A stretch of DNA of 64,000 nucleotides from Flavobacteriaceae bacterium GF1 (GTDB taxonomy: Bacteria > Bacteroidota > Bacteroidia > Flavobacteriales > Flavobacteriaceae). The stretch spans positions 22,058-86,057 of the forward strand of contig WNKP01000018.1 in assembly GCA_009797885.1 (NCBI GenBank), given 5' to 3'. Shown one piece after another: positions 25,946-34,276 of this stretch; positions within the stretch are counted from its first letter, which is position 1; the number at the start of each line of letters is the position of its first letter. The position numbers and the translations under genes are program-made. Under the pieces are notes generated by a model. It worked only from the letters and a program-made list of their open reading frames with translations, ran no database searches and had not been told where the DNA came from.

Positions 25946-27793
25946 ATGAAAACGACCCTGGAACATATCATCATTTTATTTTCGGGAGATTCCGGTGATG
26001 GGATGCAACTGACCGGTACACAGTTTTCGGATACTTCGGCCCGTATGGGCAATGATATTGCCACATTTCCGGATTATCCCTCTGAAATTAGGGCTCCCTC
26101 AGGTTCCGTATTTGGTGTTTCCGGGTTTCAGGTGCATATCGGGGCCAGGGAAATCTATACCCCCGGGGATCAACCGGATGTATTGGTCGCCATGAATCCG
26201 GCTGCACTAAAAGTCAAATTGCCCTTATTAAAAAAGGGGGCGACCATTATTATTAATGACGATGCTTTTGACCGTTCGGGATTTAAAAAGGCAGGTTATG
26301 AAGTATCGTCCTTGGAGGCCATTGGGGAGTTAAAAAACTTTAAGCTGATCCATGCACCCATTACTTCACAAACTGAAAGGGCTTTGGAGGCCATTGATTT
26401 GGACAACAAGTCCAAAAGACGCTGCAAAAACTTTTATGCTCTGGGGCTCTGTTATTTTATATTCTCAAGAGATCCAAACCTTACCAAAGCGTGGATACGG
26501 GAAAAATTCGAGGGCAAGGATGCTTTGGTCAATGCAAACATTGCAGCTCTTGAGGCCGGATACCATTTCGGGGAGACCATAGAAGCCTCTATTTCCATTT
26601 ATCAAATTCCGGAGGCACCCCTGGAAAAGGGAACCTATCGCCAGATCAATGGCAATACTGGAATTGCCTGGGGGTTGATGCAAGCTGCCGAGGCTTCGGG
26701 TTTGGACTTGTTCATTGGATCGTATCCCATTACTCCGGCAACGGATATTTTACAGGAGCTTTCAAAACATGCCGGGTTTGGAGTTCGGACCTTTCAAGCG
26801 GAGGATGAGATTGCGGCCATTTGTGCGGCAATTGGTGCTTCGTTTTCGGGAGCATTGGCCGTTACCACAACCTCGGGACCGGGACTGGCATTGAAATCGG
26901 AAGCATTGAACCTGGCCGTAATGTTGGAACTGCCCCTGGTGGTGATCAATGTACAACGGGGAGGCCCTTCCACGGGATTGCCCACAAAAACGGAACAGGC
27001 GGACCTGTTACAGGTATTTTATGGAAGGAATGGGGAATCACCCGTAATCGTTCTCGCTGCTTCAAGACCCGGGGATACCTTTGCCATGGCCTTTGAAGCT
27101 GCTCGATTGAGCCTACAACATATGACCCCGGTGGTATTGCTGAGTGATGGATTCATTGCCAACGGTTCGGAACCTTGGCGTATTCCGGACCTCAGGGAAG
27201 AATACCATCATATTCCAATCCATTTGGCGCAAGCATCGGAGGAAGACTTTAAACCATACAATAGAAATCTACAATTGGTACGTCCGTGGGCCATTCCGGG
27301 AACGGAAGGGATGCAGCACCGTATTGGGGGGCTTGAAAAGGACTTTGAAACCGGAGATGTGAGCTACGACCCGGAAAATCAAGAAAAAATGGTGGAAGTC
27401 AGGGCTAAAAAAGTGTCCATGGTGGCATCCAATATACCCGAGCAACAGGTGGAAGGCAAAACGCATGGGCAACTGTTGGTCATTTCCTGGGGAGGTACCT
27501 ATGGTGCGGTACGGACCGCAGTAAAACGGCTTCAGGTGCAAGGGCATGAAATCAGTTTGGTACACCTTACCTATCTTAATCCATTTCCAAAAAATCTGGG
27601 ACCATTGATTGCCAATTTCAAGCAAGTCCTCATACCGGAATTGAACAAAGGCCAATTGTTACGCATAATAAACGCCCAATTTCATTGTGAGGCCAAAGGA
27701 TATCACAAAGTTCAGGGCCTGCCTTTTACCATTTCGGAACTTATTACTGCTTTTGAAAAGGAATTAAAGCTTGTGGAATATGCAAAGCAATAG
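25946..27793 (+). CDS. korA: 2-oxoacid:ferredoxin oxidoreductase, fused gamma-alpha subunit
   Basis: 615 residues from the ATG at 25946 (preceded by GGAAAAGG; an in-frame ATG at 25880 adds 22 unlikely residues). The N-terminal gamma domain (about 1-190) opens with ILFSGDSGDGMQLTG; the alpha domain (about 200-560) contains GSYPITPATDILQEL, FQAEDEIAAICAAIGASFSGA and the TTSGPG loop. This is the layout of KorA, the alpha subunit of 2-oxoglutarate:ferredoxin oxidoreductase, which decarboxylates a 2-oxoacid with CoA and reduces ferredoxin. Related enzymes use pyruvate or branched 2-oxoacids, so the substrate is open. Position inside the rdh cluster suggests it supplies low-potential electrons. Confidence 0.92.
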   Translation: MKTTLEHIIILFSGDSGDGMQLTGTQFSDTSARMGNDIATFPDYPSEIRAPSGSVFGVSGFQVHIGAREIYTPGDQPDVLVAMNPAALKVKLPLLKKGATIIINDDAFDRSGFKKAGYEVSSLEAIGELKNFKLIHAPITSQTERALEAIDLDNKSKRRCKNFYALGLCYFIFSRDPNLTKAWIREKFEGKDALVNANIAALEAGYHFGETIEASISIYQIPEAPLEKGTYRQINGNTGIAWGLMQAAEASGLDLFIGSYPITPATDILQELSKHAGFGVRTFQAEDEIAAICAAIGASFSGALAVTTTSGPGLALKSEALNLAVMLELPLVVINVQRGGPSTGLPTKTEQADLLQVFYGRNGESPVIVLAASRPGDTFAMAFEAARLSLQHMTPVVLLSDGFIANGSEPWRIPDLREEYHHIPIHLAQASEEDFKPYNRNLQLVRPWAIPGTEGMQHRIGGLEKDFETGDVSYDPENQEKMVEVRAKKVSMVASNIPEQQVEGKTHGQLLVISWGGTYGAVRTAVKRLQVQGHEISLVHLTYLNPFPKNLGPLIANFKQVLIPELNKGQLLRIINAQFHCEAKGYHKVQGLPFTISELITAFEKELKLVEYAKQ

Positions 27794-28754
27794 TGAAAAA
27801 CTGAGCGCAAAGGATTTTGCCACGGATCAGGCCATTCGATGGTGTCCCGGCTGTGGGGACTATGCCATATTGAACAGCGTAAAAAAGGTGTTGTCCACTT
27901 TGGGGAAACGAAAGGAAGACGTGGTTTTTATTTCCGGCATAGGTTGTTCCTCGCGTTTTCCGTACTATGTGGATACGTATGGCATGCATTCCATTCATGG
28001 TAGGGCGGTGGCCATTGCAACGGGTACAAAAGTGCACAATCCTTTGCTAAGTGTTTGGGCGATAACCGGTGATGGGGATGGACTGGCCATTGGGGGAAAT
28101 CATTTCATCCATGCCCTAAGACGAAACATCAACATCAATATATTGATATTCAATAATGAAATCTATGGATTGACCAAGGGGCAATATTCTCCAACGTCAC
28201 AACTGGGGCAACGTACAAAAACGAGTCCTTTGGGGACCATTGAAAAGCCTTTTGACCCTGCAATGCTGGCCTTGGGGGCCGGAGCCACCTTTTTTGCCCG
28301 GACCACAGCCTCCGATCCCAAACATTTACAGGAGATCTTACTTAGGGCCGAGGCCCACTGTGGAACTTCCGTAGTGGAAATCTATCAAAACTGCGTCATC
28401 TTCAATGATGAAGCTTTTGAGCAGTTTTTGGGAAAGGAAAACAGGGATGACCATTCCGTAGTGCTGCAGCACGGTAAGCCGTTGGTTTTTGGTAAGGGGT
28501 TGGACAAAGCGGTCCAATGGGGGCACCATGAACTATTGGTAAGCACGGCTCTAGATACTGCTGTAATCCACGATGAACAAAACCTAAGCCTTTCTTTTTT
28601 ATTGGCTCGATTGGAGACCGTAAAACCTCTTGGGGTGTATCGATGTGTACAGGAAGCTGAGTACGCTTCCAACATGGATGACGGTGTTAAAAAGGAATCC
28701 CGGAAACAGGTTTCCGAACTTCTTCATTCCGGATCGACCTGGGAAATCGAATAA
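27780..28754 (+). CDS. korB: 2-oxoacid:ferredoxin oxidoreductase, beta subunit
   Basis: 324 residues from the ATG at 27780, which overlaps the end of korA by 14 bp. This is the thiamine-diphosphate-binding subunit: RWCPGCGDYAIL near the N-terminus and GIGCSSRFPYYV provide cluster cysteines, GDGDGLAIGGNHFIHALRRN is the TPP/Mg motif and NNEIYGLTKGQYSPTS the substrate-side block. These fit KorB of the two-subunit, single-[4Fe-4S] type. No separate ferredoxin gene is found beside it, so the electron carrier must be encoded elsewhere. Confidence 0.93.
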   Translation: MQSNSEKLSAKDFATDQAIRWCPGCGDYAILNSVKKVLSTLGKRKEDVVFISGIGCSSRFPYYVDTYGMHSIHGRAVAIATGTKVHNPLLSVWAITGDGDGLAIGGNHFIHALRRNININILIFNNEIYGLTKGQYSPTSQLGQRTKTSPLGTIEKPFDPAMLALGAGATFFARTTASDPKHLQEILLRAEAHCGTSVVEIYQNCVIFNDEAFEQFLGKENRDDHSVVLQHGKPLVFGKGLDKAVQWGHHELLVSTALDTAVIHDEQNLSLSFLLARLETVKPLGVYRCVQEAEYASNMDDGVKKESRKQVSELLHSGSTWEIE

Positions 28755-28796
28755 ATTGTTTTACAATATTAAATATAAGTTAAACATCCATTTGGT

Positions 28797-28814
28797 TAGT
28801 ACATTAGTGAACTA
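28797..28814. promoter_or_regulatory. MarR-type operator copy 4 (marR promoter)
   Basis: TAGTACATTAGTGAACTA is nearly identical to copy 2 and again ends 6 bp before a -7 element (28821-28828). This points to autoregulation of the marR-type gene just downstream. Confidence 0.75.
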
Positions 28815-28820
28815 AATTAA

Positions 28821-28828
28821 TATCTTTG
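28821..28828 (+). promoter_or_regulatory. -7 element of the marR-type gene
   Basis: TATCTTTG matches TAnnTTTG and, with flanking TATCTTTGATG, resembles the rdh promoter at 20052. The transcript would start near 28835. Confidence 0.7.
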
Positions 28829-28931
28829 ATGCAGAATAAAAATGAACATGGGCTGCAACGGCGAAGTAGTGAACACACAGGGATTGACCAAAACCACGGG
28901 GAAATTACCTTTCTTTGTGGAAAAGAAAAAA

Positions 28932-29366
28932 ATGAAGTTACCCTTGGAAATTGAATTGGGAAGAACGGTTAGTCGATTCCACTGGACATTGCAGAATAAG
29001 AGCAATAGACTGTTGAAGCCCCTGGGCATTACCACGGAGCATATGCGCCTATTGACCTTGATATCCTATAATGAGGGGTGTGACCAACAGTTTTTGGTCG
29101 AAGAGACCTTAAAGGCCAAGAGCGGAATCACGGCGCTTTTGGATACCATGAGCAAGGCCGGACTTTTGGCGAGGGTACCCAGTCCAACGGATGGTAGGAC
29201 CAATTTGATCTACCTCACGGATAGGGGCAAGGAACTCCAACGAAAATCCGTCAACGTGCTCATGGAAGCAGCGCAGCCCATCATAGGGAACGAAGACCGG
29301 GAAGTCTTAAAAAAAGCAATTGAACAGATACAACTATTCACTGAGCGAATGTTGAAGGAAATCTAA
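28932..29366 (+). CDS. MarR family transcriptional regulator of the rdh cluster
   Basis: A winged-helix regulator of 144 residues from ATG 28932 (A-rich upstream); an in-frame ATG at 28842, only about 7 nt from the predicted transcript start, would add 30 residues with a Cys. The recognition helix lies around LKAKSGITALLDTMSKAGLL and the wing in SPTDGRTNLIYLTDRGK, with the conserved Asp-x-Arg. MarR proteins bind palindromes of this size and release DNA when an aromatic or other ligand binds. Its own promoter and four other sites in the cluster carry the shared palindrome, so it is the likely regulator. MarR-type regulators are also known for rdh genes in Dehalococcoides. Confidence 0.9.
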   Translation: MKLPLEIELGRTVSRFHWTLQNKSNRLLKPLGITTEHMRLLTLISYNEGCDQQFLVEETLKAKSGITALLDTMSKAGLLARVPSPTDGRTNLIYLTDRGKELQRKSVNVLMEAAQPIIGNEDREVLKKAIEQIQLFTERMLKEI

Positions 29367-29380
29367 TTTTTTTAACTAAA

Positions 29381-29398
29381 TAGTTCATTAATGAACTA
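29381..29398. promoter_or_regulatory. MarR-type operator copy 5, perfect palindrome
   Basis: TAGTTCATTAATGAACTA equals its own reverse complement over 18 bp. It lies 14 bp after the marR-type stop and 13 bp before the start of the thioredoxin-like gene, so that gene seems to be controlled separately by the same protein. Confidence 0.8.
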
Positions 29399-29411
29399 AA
29401 TAATTGATATC

Positions 29412-29882
29412 ATGCAAAACTATTTTAGTGCCATAGGAGAACGGATAACGCTGGGCATGCCTGCCCCGGACGGTTATATAGAACATAATGATAAGGTCGT
29501 CAATTTAAGGGGATATCTAAATACCGGGAAAATACATTTCCTGTTGTTTTCCGGGGACATCCCAAACCGGGAAACCGTGGATTTTCTGAACGATGTCCAT
29601 GATTTTATAGGTCATTGCCATAATGAGGTCATAACGCCTTCGATCATCACAAAAAACACGACCGGTGATGTGTGGGGCAAAAGAAATCTCTTATGGGATT
29701 GTAATAGTCTCCTGCACCTTAAATACAATACTGAGGATGCCCCAAGTCTATATTCCATAAGGCCGGATGGCAATATTGATTTCTTCAGTAAGGCTTTTAC
29801 CATAGCAGAGATGGACCGATATCTGGAAATGCTCTATCAATTCAATTATTATCAACCCCGATCCGTCCAAATCAATTTGTAA
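29412..29882 (+). CDS. stand-alone thioredoxin-like domain of aromatic hydroxylase type
   Basis: A 156-residue cytoplasmic protein. It resembles the thioredoxin-like C-terminal domain of FAD-dependent phenol and chlorophenol hydroxylases: an early GMPAPDGYIEHND block (compare GxRAPD in those enzymes), a beta-strand FLLFSGD, and the late LYSIRPDGNIDFF (compare LxRPDGYIxxR). The redox CxxC of true thioredoxins is absent, as in the hydroxylase domain. The FAD-binding part is missing and there is no frameshifted remnant upstream, so it is an independent gene. The perfect operator ahead of it ties it to the rdh regulon and hints at a role with aromatic ligands. Assignment is by eye. Confidence 0.6.
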   Translation: MQNYFSAIGERITLGMPAPDGYIEHNDKVVNLRGYLNTGKIHFLLFSGDIPNRETVDFLNDVHDFIGHCHNEVITPSIITKNTTGDVWGKRNLLWDCNSLLHLKYNTEDAPSLYSIRPDGNIDFFSKAFTIAEMDRYLEMLYQFNYYQPRSVQINL

Positions 29883-29988
29883 TGGGAGATTGCATGTAGG
29901 ATTTTGTTCCGGAATTGGACCATCATCCCATTAACCGCTCCTTCCTAAATAACTAGGATAACCCAATTTTTAAAATAAATGCATAAAA

Positions 29989-31107
29989 ATGAAAAGGAAA
30001 GCTATCATCAAACCATTATTAACGATCGTATTGCCATTAGTTTTCTGGCAATGCGCCAATGATCCGGGCAAATCGGCAAAGTCGCCCGCCAAAGGAAAGG
30101 CATTTGCCCTCAAGGAGTATCAAACCCAAAGGGTAAGGACCACCTCTGTTGAAAGGAGCATCAGTCTAACGGGAAGAATTATTCCCTTACAACGAATAGA
30201 TGTTGTTTCGGAAGTGCAGGGCACTGTAATTTCCTCAAAACAACGCTTCAAGGAAGGGATGCGATTCGGCAAGGGGGAAACGCTGCTGCGGTTGGAGGAT
30301 ACCAAGTTTCGTTATAACCTTACCGCACAAAAAAGCCAATTTCTAAGTGCCCTCATTTTGGCGATGTCCGATATTCAGTTGGATTATCCCCACGAGTTCG
30401 ACACCTGGAATTCTTTCTTACAGCATGTTAAGGTAGAAGCACCTTTACCAGAACTGCCCAAAATCCATAACGAGCAATTGCGTTACTTTTTGGCCAGTAA
30501 AAACATCCTCAACCTCTACTATGGCATACAGAGTGGTGAAGAAACCCTCCGTGATTATCGCATAGTTGCCCCTTTTAACGGGGCCGTTACCAAAGCCATG
30601 GTAGATTCCGGGGATTTGGTACGCCCTGGGGTCAAAGTAGGTGAGTTTATCCAGACCGATATATACGAGGTAAAAGCAGCCGTGGCGGCGTCCGATCTGC
30701 CCTTTCTAAAAGTAGGCCAGAAGGTACCCCTATTGGCAAGGAACATCAACAAGGAAGTAACGGGAACCATTACACGTATTGGCCAATCCGTAGATGCTTC
30801 CACGCAGGCCGTTACCATTTTCTTACAGGTTGCCGACACCGATCTAAAGGATGGGATGTATCTCGAGGGAGGTATTGCTATTGGAGGTTTTGAGGATGCC
30901 TTCGAAATACCGAAAGGGATTCTTTCCAGGGACAATCATGTCCTGTTGATTCGGGATTCCACGGTAGTGGCCAAACCCGTGACCTTATTACAGATGAATT
31001 CCGATAGGGCCGTAGTGCACGGCTTGTCCAATGGCGATATGTTGATTATTGAGGAAGTAACGGATCCCATCCAGGGGGTAAGGGCCATTGCAAAAAATAA
31101 GCCATGA
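29989..31107 (+). CDS. RND efflux adaptor lipoprotein (second pump)
   Basis: A 372-residue HlyD/MFP adaptor with a lipoprotein signal (lipobox-like FWQC, about Cys22). The barrel-sandwich half motifs are VVSEVQGTVISSKQRFKEGM and VAPFNGAVTKAMVDSGDLV, with an unusually short helical hairpin between them. First gene of a three-gene operon; its stop overlaps the permease start by 4 bp. No copy of the rdh operator lies in front of it, so it may depend on read-through from the thioredoxin-like gene 107 bp upstream or on its own promoter. Confidence 0.92.
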   Translation: MKRKAIIKPLLTIVLPLVFWQCANDPGKSAKSPAKGKAFALKEYQTQRVRTTSVERSISLTGRIIPLQRIDVVSEVQGTVISSKQRFKEGMRFGKGETLLRLEDTKFRYNLTAQKSQFLSALILAMSDIQLDYPHEFDTWNSFLQHVKVEAPLPELPKIHNEQLRYFLASKNILNLYYGIQSGEETLRDYRIVAPFNGAVTKAMVDSGDLVRPGVKVGEFIQTDIYEVKAAVAASDLPFLKVGQKVPLLARNINKEVTGTITRIGQSVDASTQAVTIFLQVADTDLKDGMYLEGGIAIGGFEDAFEIPKGILSRDNHVLLIRDSTVVAKPVTLLQMNSDRAVVHGLSNGDMLIIEEVTDPIQGVRAIAKNKP

Positions 31108-34100
31108 GAAATACGATAAGCTATTTTATTAAGCGCCCCACGCTTGTAAACTTGATGATGTTTCTGTTATTGGGACTGGGTTTTTTGAAATTGACCCAGA
31201 CCCAAAACACGAACTTTCCCAAGCAAAAGGTCCGGTTTATTGATGTGTCGGTAGCCTTTCCAGGGGCGAGTCCGGCCGAAGTGGAGGAAGGCATCACCAT
31301 TAAGATTGAGGATAATCTAGAGGGTATTGAAGGGATTGATCGAGTCATCTCGGTTTCCGAGGATAACAGGGCGACCATAGAGGTGGAATTGACCGAAAAG
31401 GCCGATGCGGACAAGATGTTGGTAGAGGTTAAAAATGCCATTGACAAAATCAACAATTTTCCCTCCGGTGTAGAGCCGGCCTCAGTGGTGAAACGGGATC
31501 CAATGGATATCACAATGAGTTTTGGGATTATGGCCGATGATACGCCACTTTCCACCATCAAGGATATTGCCAAGGACATTGAGGACGATTTTCTTGCACA
31601 ACCCGGAATATCACAAGTCTTTATCGAGGGGGTTCCGGAAGAGGAAATTGAGATTCGTCTTAGGGAAAACGACCTTCAACGGTATAACCTTACCATCGCC
31701 GAGGTCGGTAATGCCGTAAAGGCTGCCAATTTGGAGTCCTTTGGTGGGACCATTGAGAACGAAAATGAAAACATCAATATCAAAGCGGACAGCAAGGGCT
31801 ATTATGGCAAGGACCTATTGAACATCATTGTGGCCGCATTACCGGACGGTCAAACGGTTTACTTAAAGGATGTCGCCGATGTAAAAGACCGTTTCAAGGA
31901 CAGTGCCACGGGTCGATTTTTCAAAGGAAACCCTATTATAACCATGAGCGTTTACACGCTGAATAATGAAGACATATTGGCCAATGCCGAGTTTATCAAG
32001 GATTACATAGCGGATTATAATGAAACCCACTCCGGCGTACAGCTTAAAGTCCTGGAAGATGGGACCATCAACCTAAAGAGCCGTATCGGGACCATGATAG
32101 AAAATGGGATTACCGGGATCATATTGGTACTGTTGGTGCTTGCCTTGTTTTTGGATCGGTATCTGGCATTCTGGTTGGCGGTAAAGATTCCAATTGTTTT
32201 GTTGGGGATGTTCTTGCTAACGGACATTCAGGATATGACCATTAATATGGTGTCCCTGTTTGGGTTCATTTTGGTTCTGGGAATCCTGGTGGATGATGCA
32301 GTAGTGGTTGGGGAGAACATTTACCGGCATGCCAAGGAATTGGGAAAAACACCGCTTAAGGCTGCAGTGGACGGTACCATGGAAATGTTTTCCCCTGTTA
32401 TCATCTCATTGGCCACCACAGCAACCGCATTTGCAATGTTTATGTTCCTGCCGCAGCAGGTAGGCGAGTTTTTTGCTGAAGTAGGATTTGTGGTCATCGC
32501 CGTACTGATTATGGCCATTATAGAGACTTTCTTTATCCTCCCCGGACATGTGGCACACGCCAAAGGTATCCGCGAAAATGTAAGGCTCACCAAAATTGAA
32601 AAAATCTTTACCAATGCCATGAACTGGTTGCGGAACAAGGCCTTTATGCCCCATTTTCAAAGAACGGTGATGCGCAGCAAGTACACCAGGGCCATTACCA
32701 TTGTTGTTTTTATCGCCCTCTTGGTTGGCTCTGTGGGTCTGGTAGGTTCGGGGGTCCTGGGATTTACTTTCTTCCCCAATATTGATGATGATGCTGTTTT
32801 TATTGAAATGGAATTGCCGCCGGGAACACCTGTAGAGGTAACACGGAACAAACTTGCGGCCATTGAAGAGGCGGTATGGCGGGTCAATGAAGCATATTCC
32901 AAAGAACGGTCCGATGGGAACGAGGTAGTCCAATATGTGGAACTGATTACAGGACCATTGGACAATCAAGGGGAACTTAAAATCACCTTTTTGAATGGGG
33001 AGATCAGGGGTATCAGCTCCTTTGAGCTTTCAAGGGCCTTTGCGGATGAGGCTCCACCGGTCCCGGAAGCTACCCGCCTCATATACGGCCTTGGGGCTAC
33101 CTCGGCATTGTTCGGATTGCCCGTTTCCTTTGCCCTTAAAAGCTATGACCTGGACGAGGTCCGAGGAGCGAAAGAAGCGCTAAAAGCTGGTATGCGGGAA
33201 ATGGGGGATTTAAGGGATGTTTCCGATAATGACCTGGAGGGAATTCGGGAATATCGCATTAAATTAAAATCCAATGCCGAGTTGTTGGGGCTCGATTTAA
33301 GCTATGTCATGAGCCAGGTACGTGCCGCATTCTTTGGGGTGGAGGCGCAAAGCTTGCAACGTGGTGATGAGGAGGTGGAAATTTGGGTGAGATATCCGGA
33401 ATCCGGAAGGAAAAGCAAACAGCAATTGTTGGATATGCGCATCAATACCCCGGAGGGCAACGCCTATAAACTAAGTGAGATTGCCTATGTGGAGGAGGGC
33501 ACGGGAAATCTTACCATAAATCACCTGGATGGCCAACGTGAGATACGGGTGGAGGCCAATGTGGCCAATATGAACGTTTCCGCCCCCAAAGCTATCGGAT
33601 TTATCGAAACGGAACTATTACCGGATATATTGGAAGCCTATCCTTCGGTGACCTATTCCGTGGAAGGGCAAAGTAGGCAAGCTTTTCAATTGATTGATGC
33701 CATGAAGATCGTAGGGCCGATCATATTGATATTGATTTTCGCATTGATTGTATTCAATTGCAATTCGTTTTCACAGGCAACCATGATTTTCCTGCTGTTC
33801 CCCTTTGCCCTGACCGGGGTGATATTGGGCCATTTTGTCCATGCAACGGCCTTGAACATCTTTAGCCTTATCGGAACCATTGCGCTAATTGGTGTCTTTG
33901 TGAATAACACCCTGGTCTACATATCCACCTTGAACGATTTGTTACGGGAAGGTAAGGGGTTCATGGAATCCGTGAAAGAGGCGGCCTACAGCAGGTTTAG
34001 ACCCATTATCCTAACCACGATTACTACGGTGGCAGGGCTTGGGCCGTTGATATTTTCAAATAGTCTTAGCGCACAGTTTTTGAAAGGGCCGGCCATTGCG

Positions 34101-34274
34101 ATAGCCTACGGACTGCTCTTCGGAATATTCAATGTGCTTTTCCTGATGCCCATTTTCCTGATCAGTTTAAACCGATTGCGACTTTGGGCCCACACCATAA
34201 TCGGTAAGAATAAAAATGTCACCCCCGAGGCTTTGGAGCCCGCGGTGAGGCTGGCCAACAGTAAACTTGAATAG
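31104..34274 (+). CDS. RND efflux permease (second pump)
   Basis: A 1056-residue AcrB-family permease with twelve helices and two porter loops. Diagnostic parts: ISYFIKRPTLVNLMMFLLLGL at the start and GILVDDAVVVGENIYRHAKE in TM4 with the two adjacent Asp for proton relay. It is well diverged from the permease at 5284-8466 and is closer in type to the branch without the classical HAE1 name. Start overlaps the adaptor gene and stop touches the OMF gene. Next to the rdh cluster it could export halogenated aromatics or their products, but that is inference from position only. Confidence 0.95.
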   Translation: MRNTISYFIKRPTLVNLMMFLLLGLGFLKLTQTQNTNFPKQKVRFIDVSVAFPGASPAEVEEGITIKIEDNLEGIEGIDRVISVSEDNRATIEVELTEKADADKMLVEVKNAIDKINNFPSGVEPASVVKRDPMDITMSFGIMADDTPLSTIKDIAKDIEDDFLAQPGISQVFIEGVPEEEIEIRLRENDLQRYNLTIAEVGNAVKAANLESFGGTIENENENINIKADSKGYYGKDLLNIIVAALPDGQTVYLKDVADVKDRFKDSATGRFFKGNPIITMSVYTLNNEDILANAEFIKDYIADYNETHSGVQLKVLEDGTINLKSRIGTMIENGITGIILVLLVLALFLDRYLAFWLAVKIPIVLLGMFLLTDIQDMTINMVSLFGFILVLGILVDDAVVVGENIYRHAKELGKTPLKAAVDGTMEMFSPVIISLATTATAFAMFMFLPQQVGEFFAEVGFVVIAVLIMAIIETFFILPGHVAHAKGIRENVRLTKIEKIFTNAMNWLRNKAFMPHFQRTVMRSKYTRAITIVVFIALLVGSVGLVGSGVLGFTFFPNIDDDAVFIEMELPPGTPVEVTRNKLAAIEEAVWRVNEAYSKERSDGNEVVQYVELITGPLDNQGELKITFLNGEIRGISSFELSRAFADEAPPVPEATRLIYGLGATSALFGLPVSFALKSYDLDEVRGAKEALKAGMREMGDLRDVSDNDLEGIREYRIKLKSNAELLGLDLSYVMSQVRAAFFGVEAQSLQRGDEEVEIWVRYPESGRKSKQQLLDMRINTPEGNAYKLSEIAYVEEGTGNLTINHLDGQREIRVEANVANMNVSAPKAIGFIETELLPDILEAYPSVTYSVEGQSRQAFQLIDAMKIVGPIILILIFALIVFNCNSFSQATMIFLLFPFALTGVILGHFVHATALNIFSLIGTIALIGVFVNNTLVYISTLNDLLREGKGFMESVKEAAYSRFRPIILTTITTVAGLGPLIFSNSLSAQFLKGPAIAIAYGLLFGIFNVLFLMPIFLISLNRLRLWAHTIIGKNKNVTPEALEPAVRLANSKLE

Positions 34275-34276
34275 TG

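Noticed and set aside
32406..32969. 187-codon minus-strand frame inside the second RND permease
   Set aside because: Same reason: antisense to conserved coding sequence.
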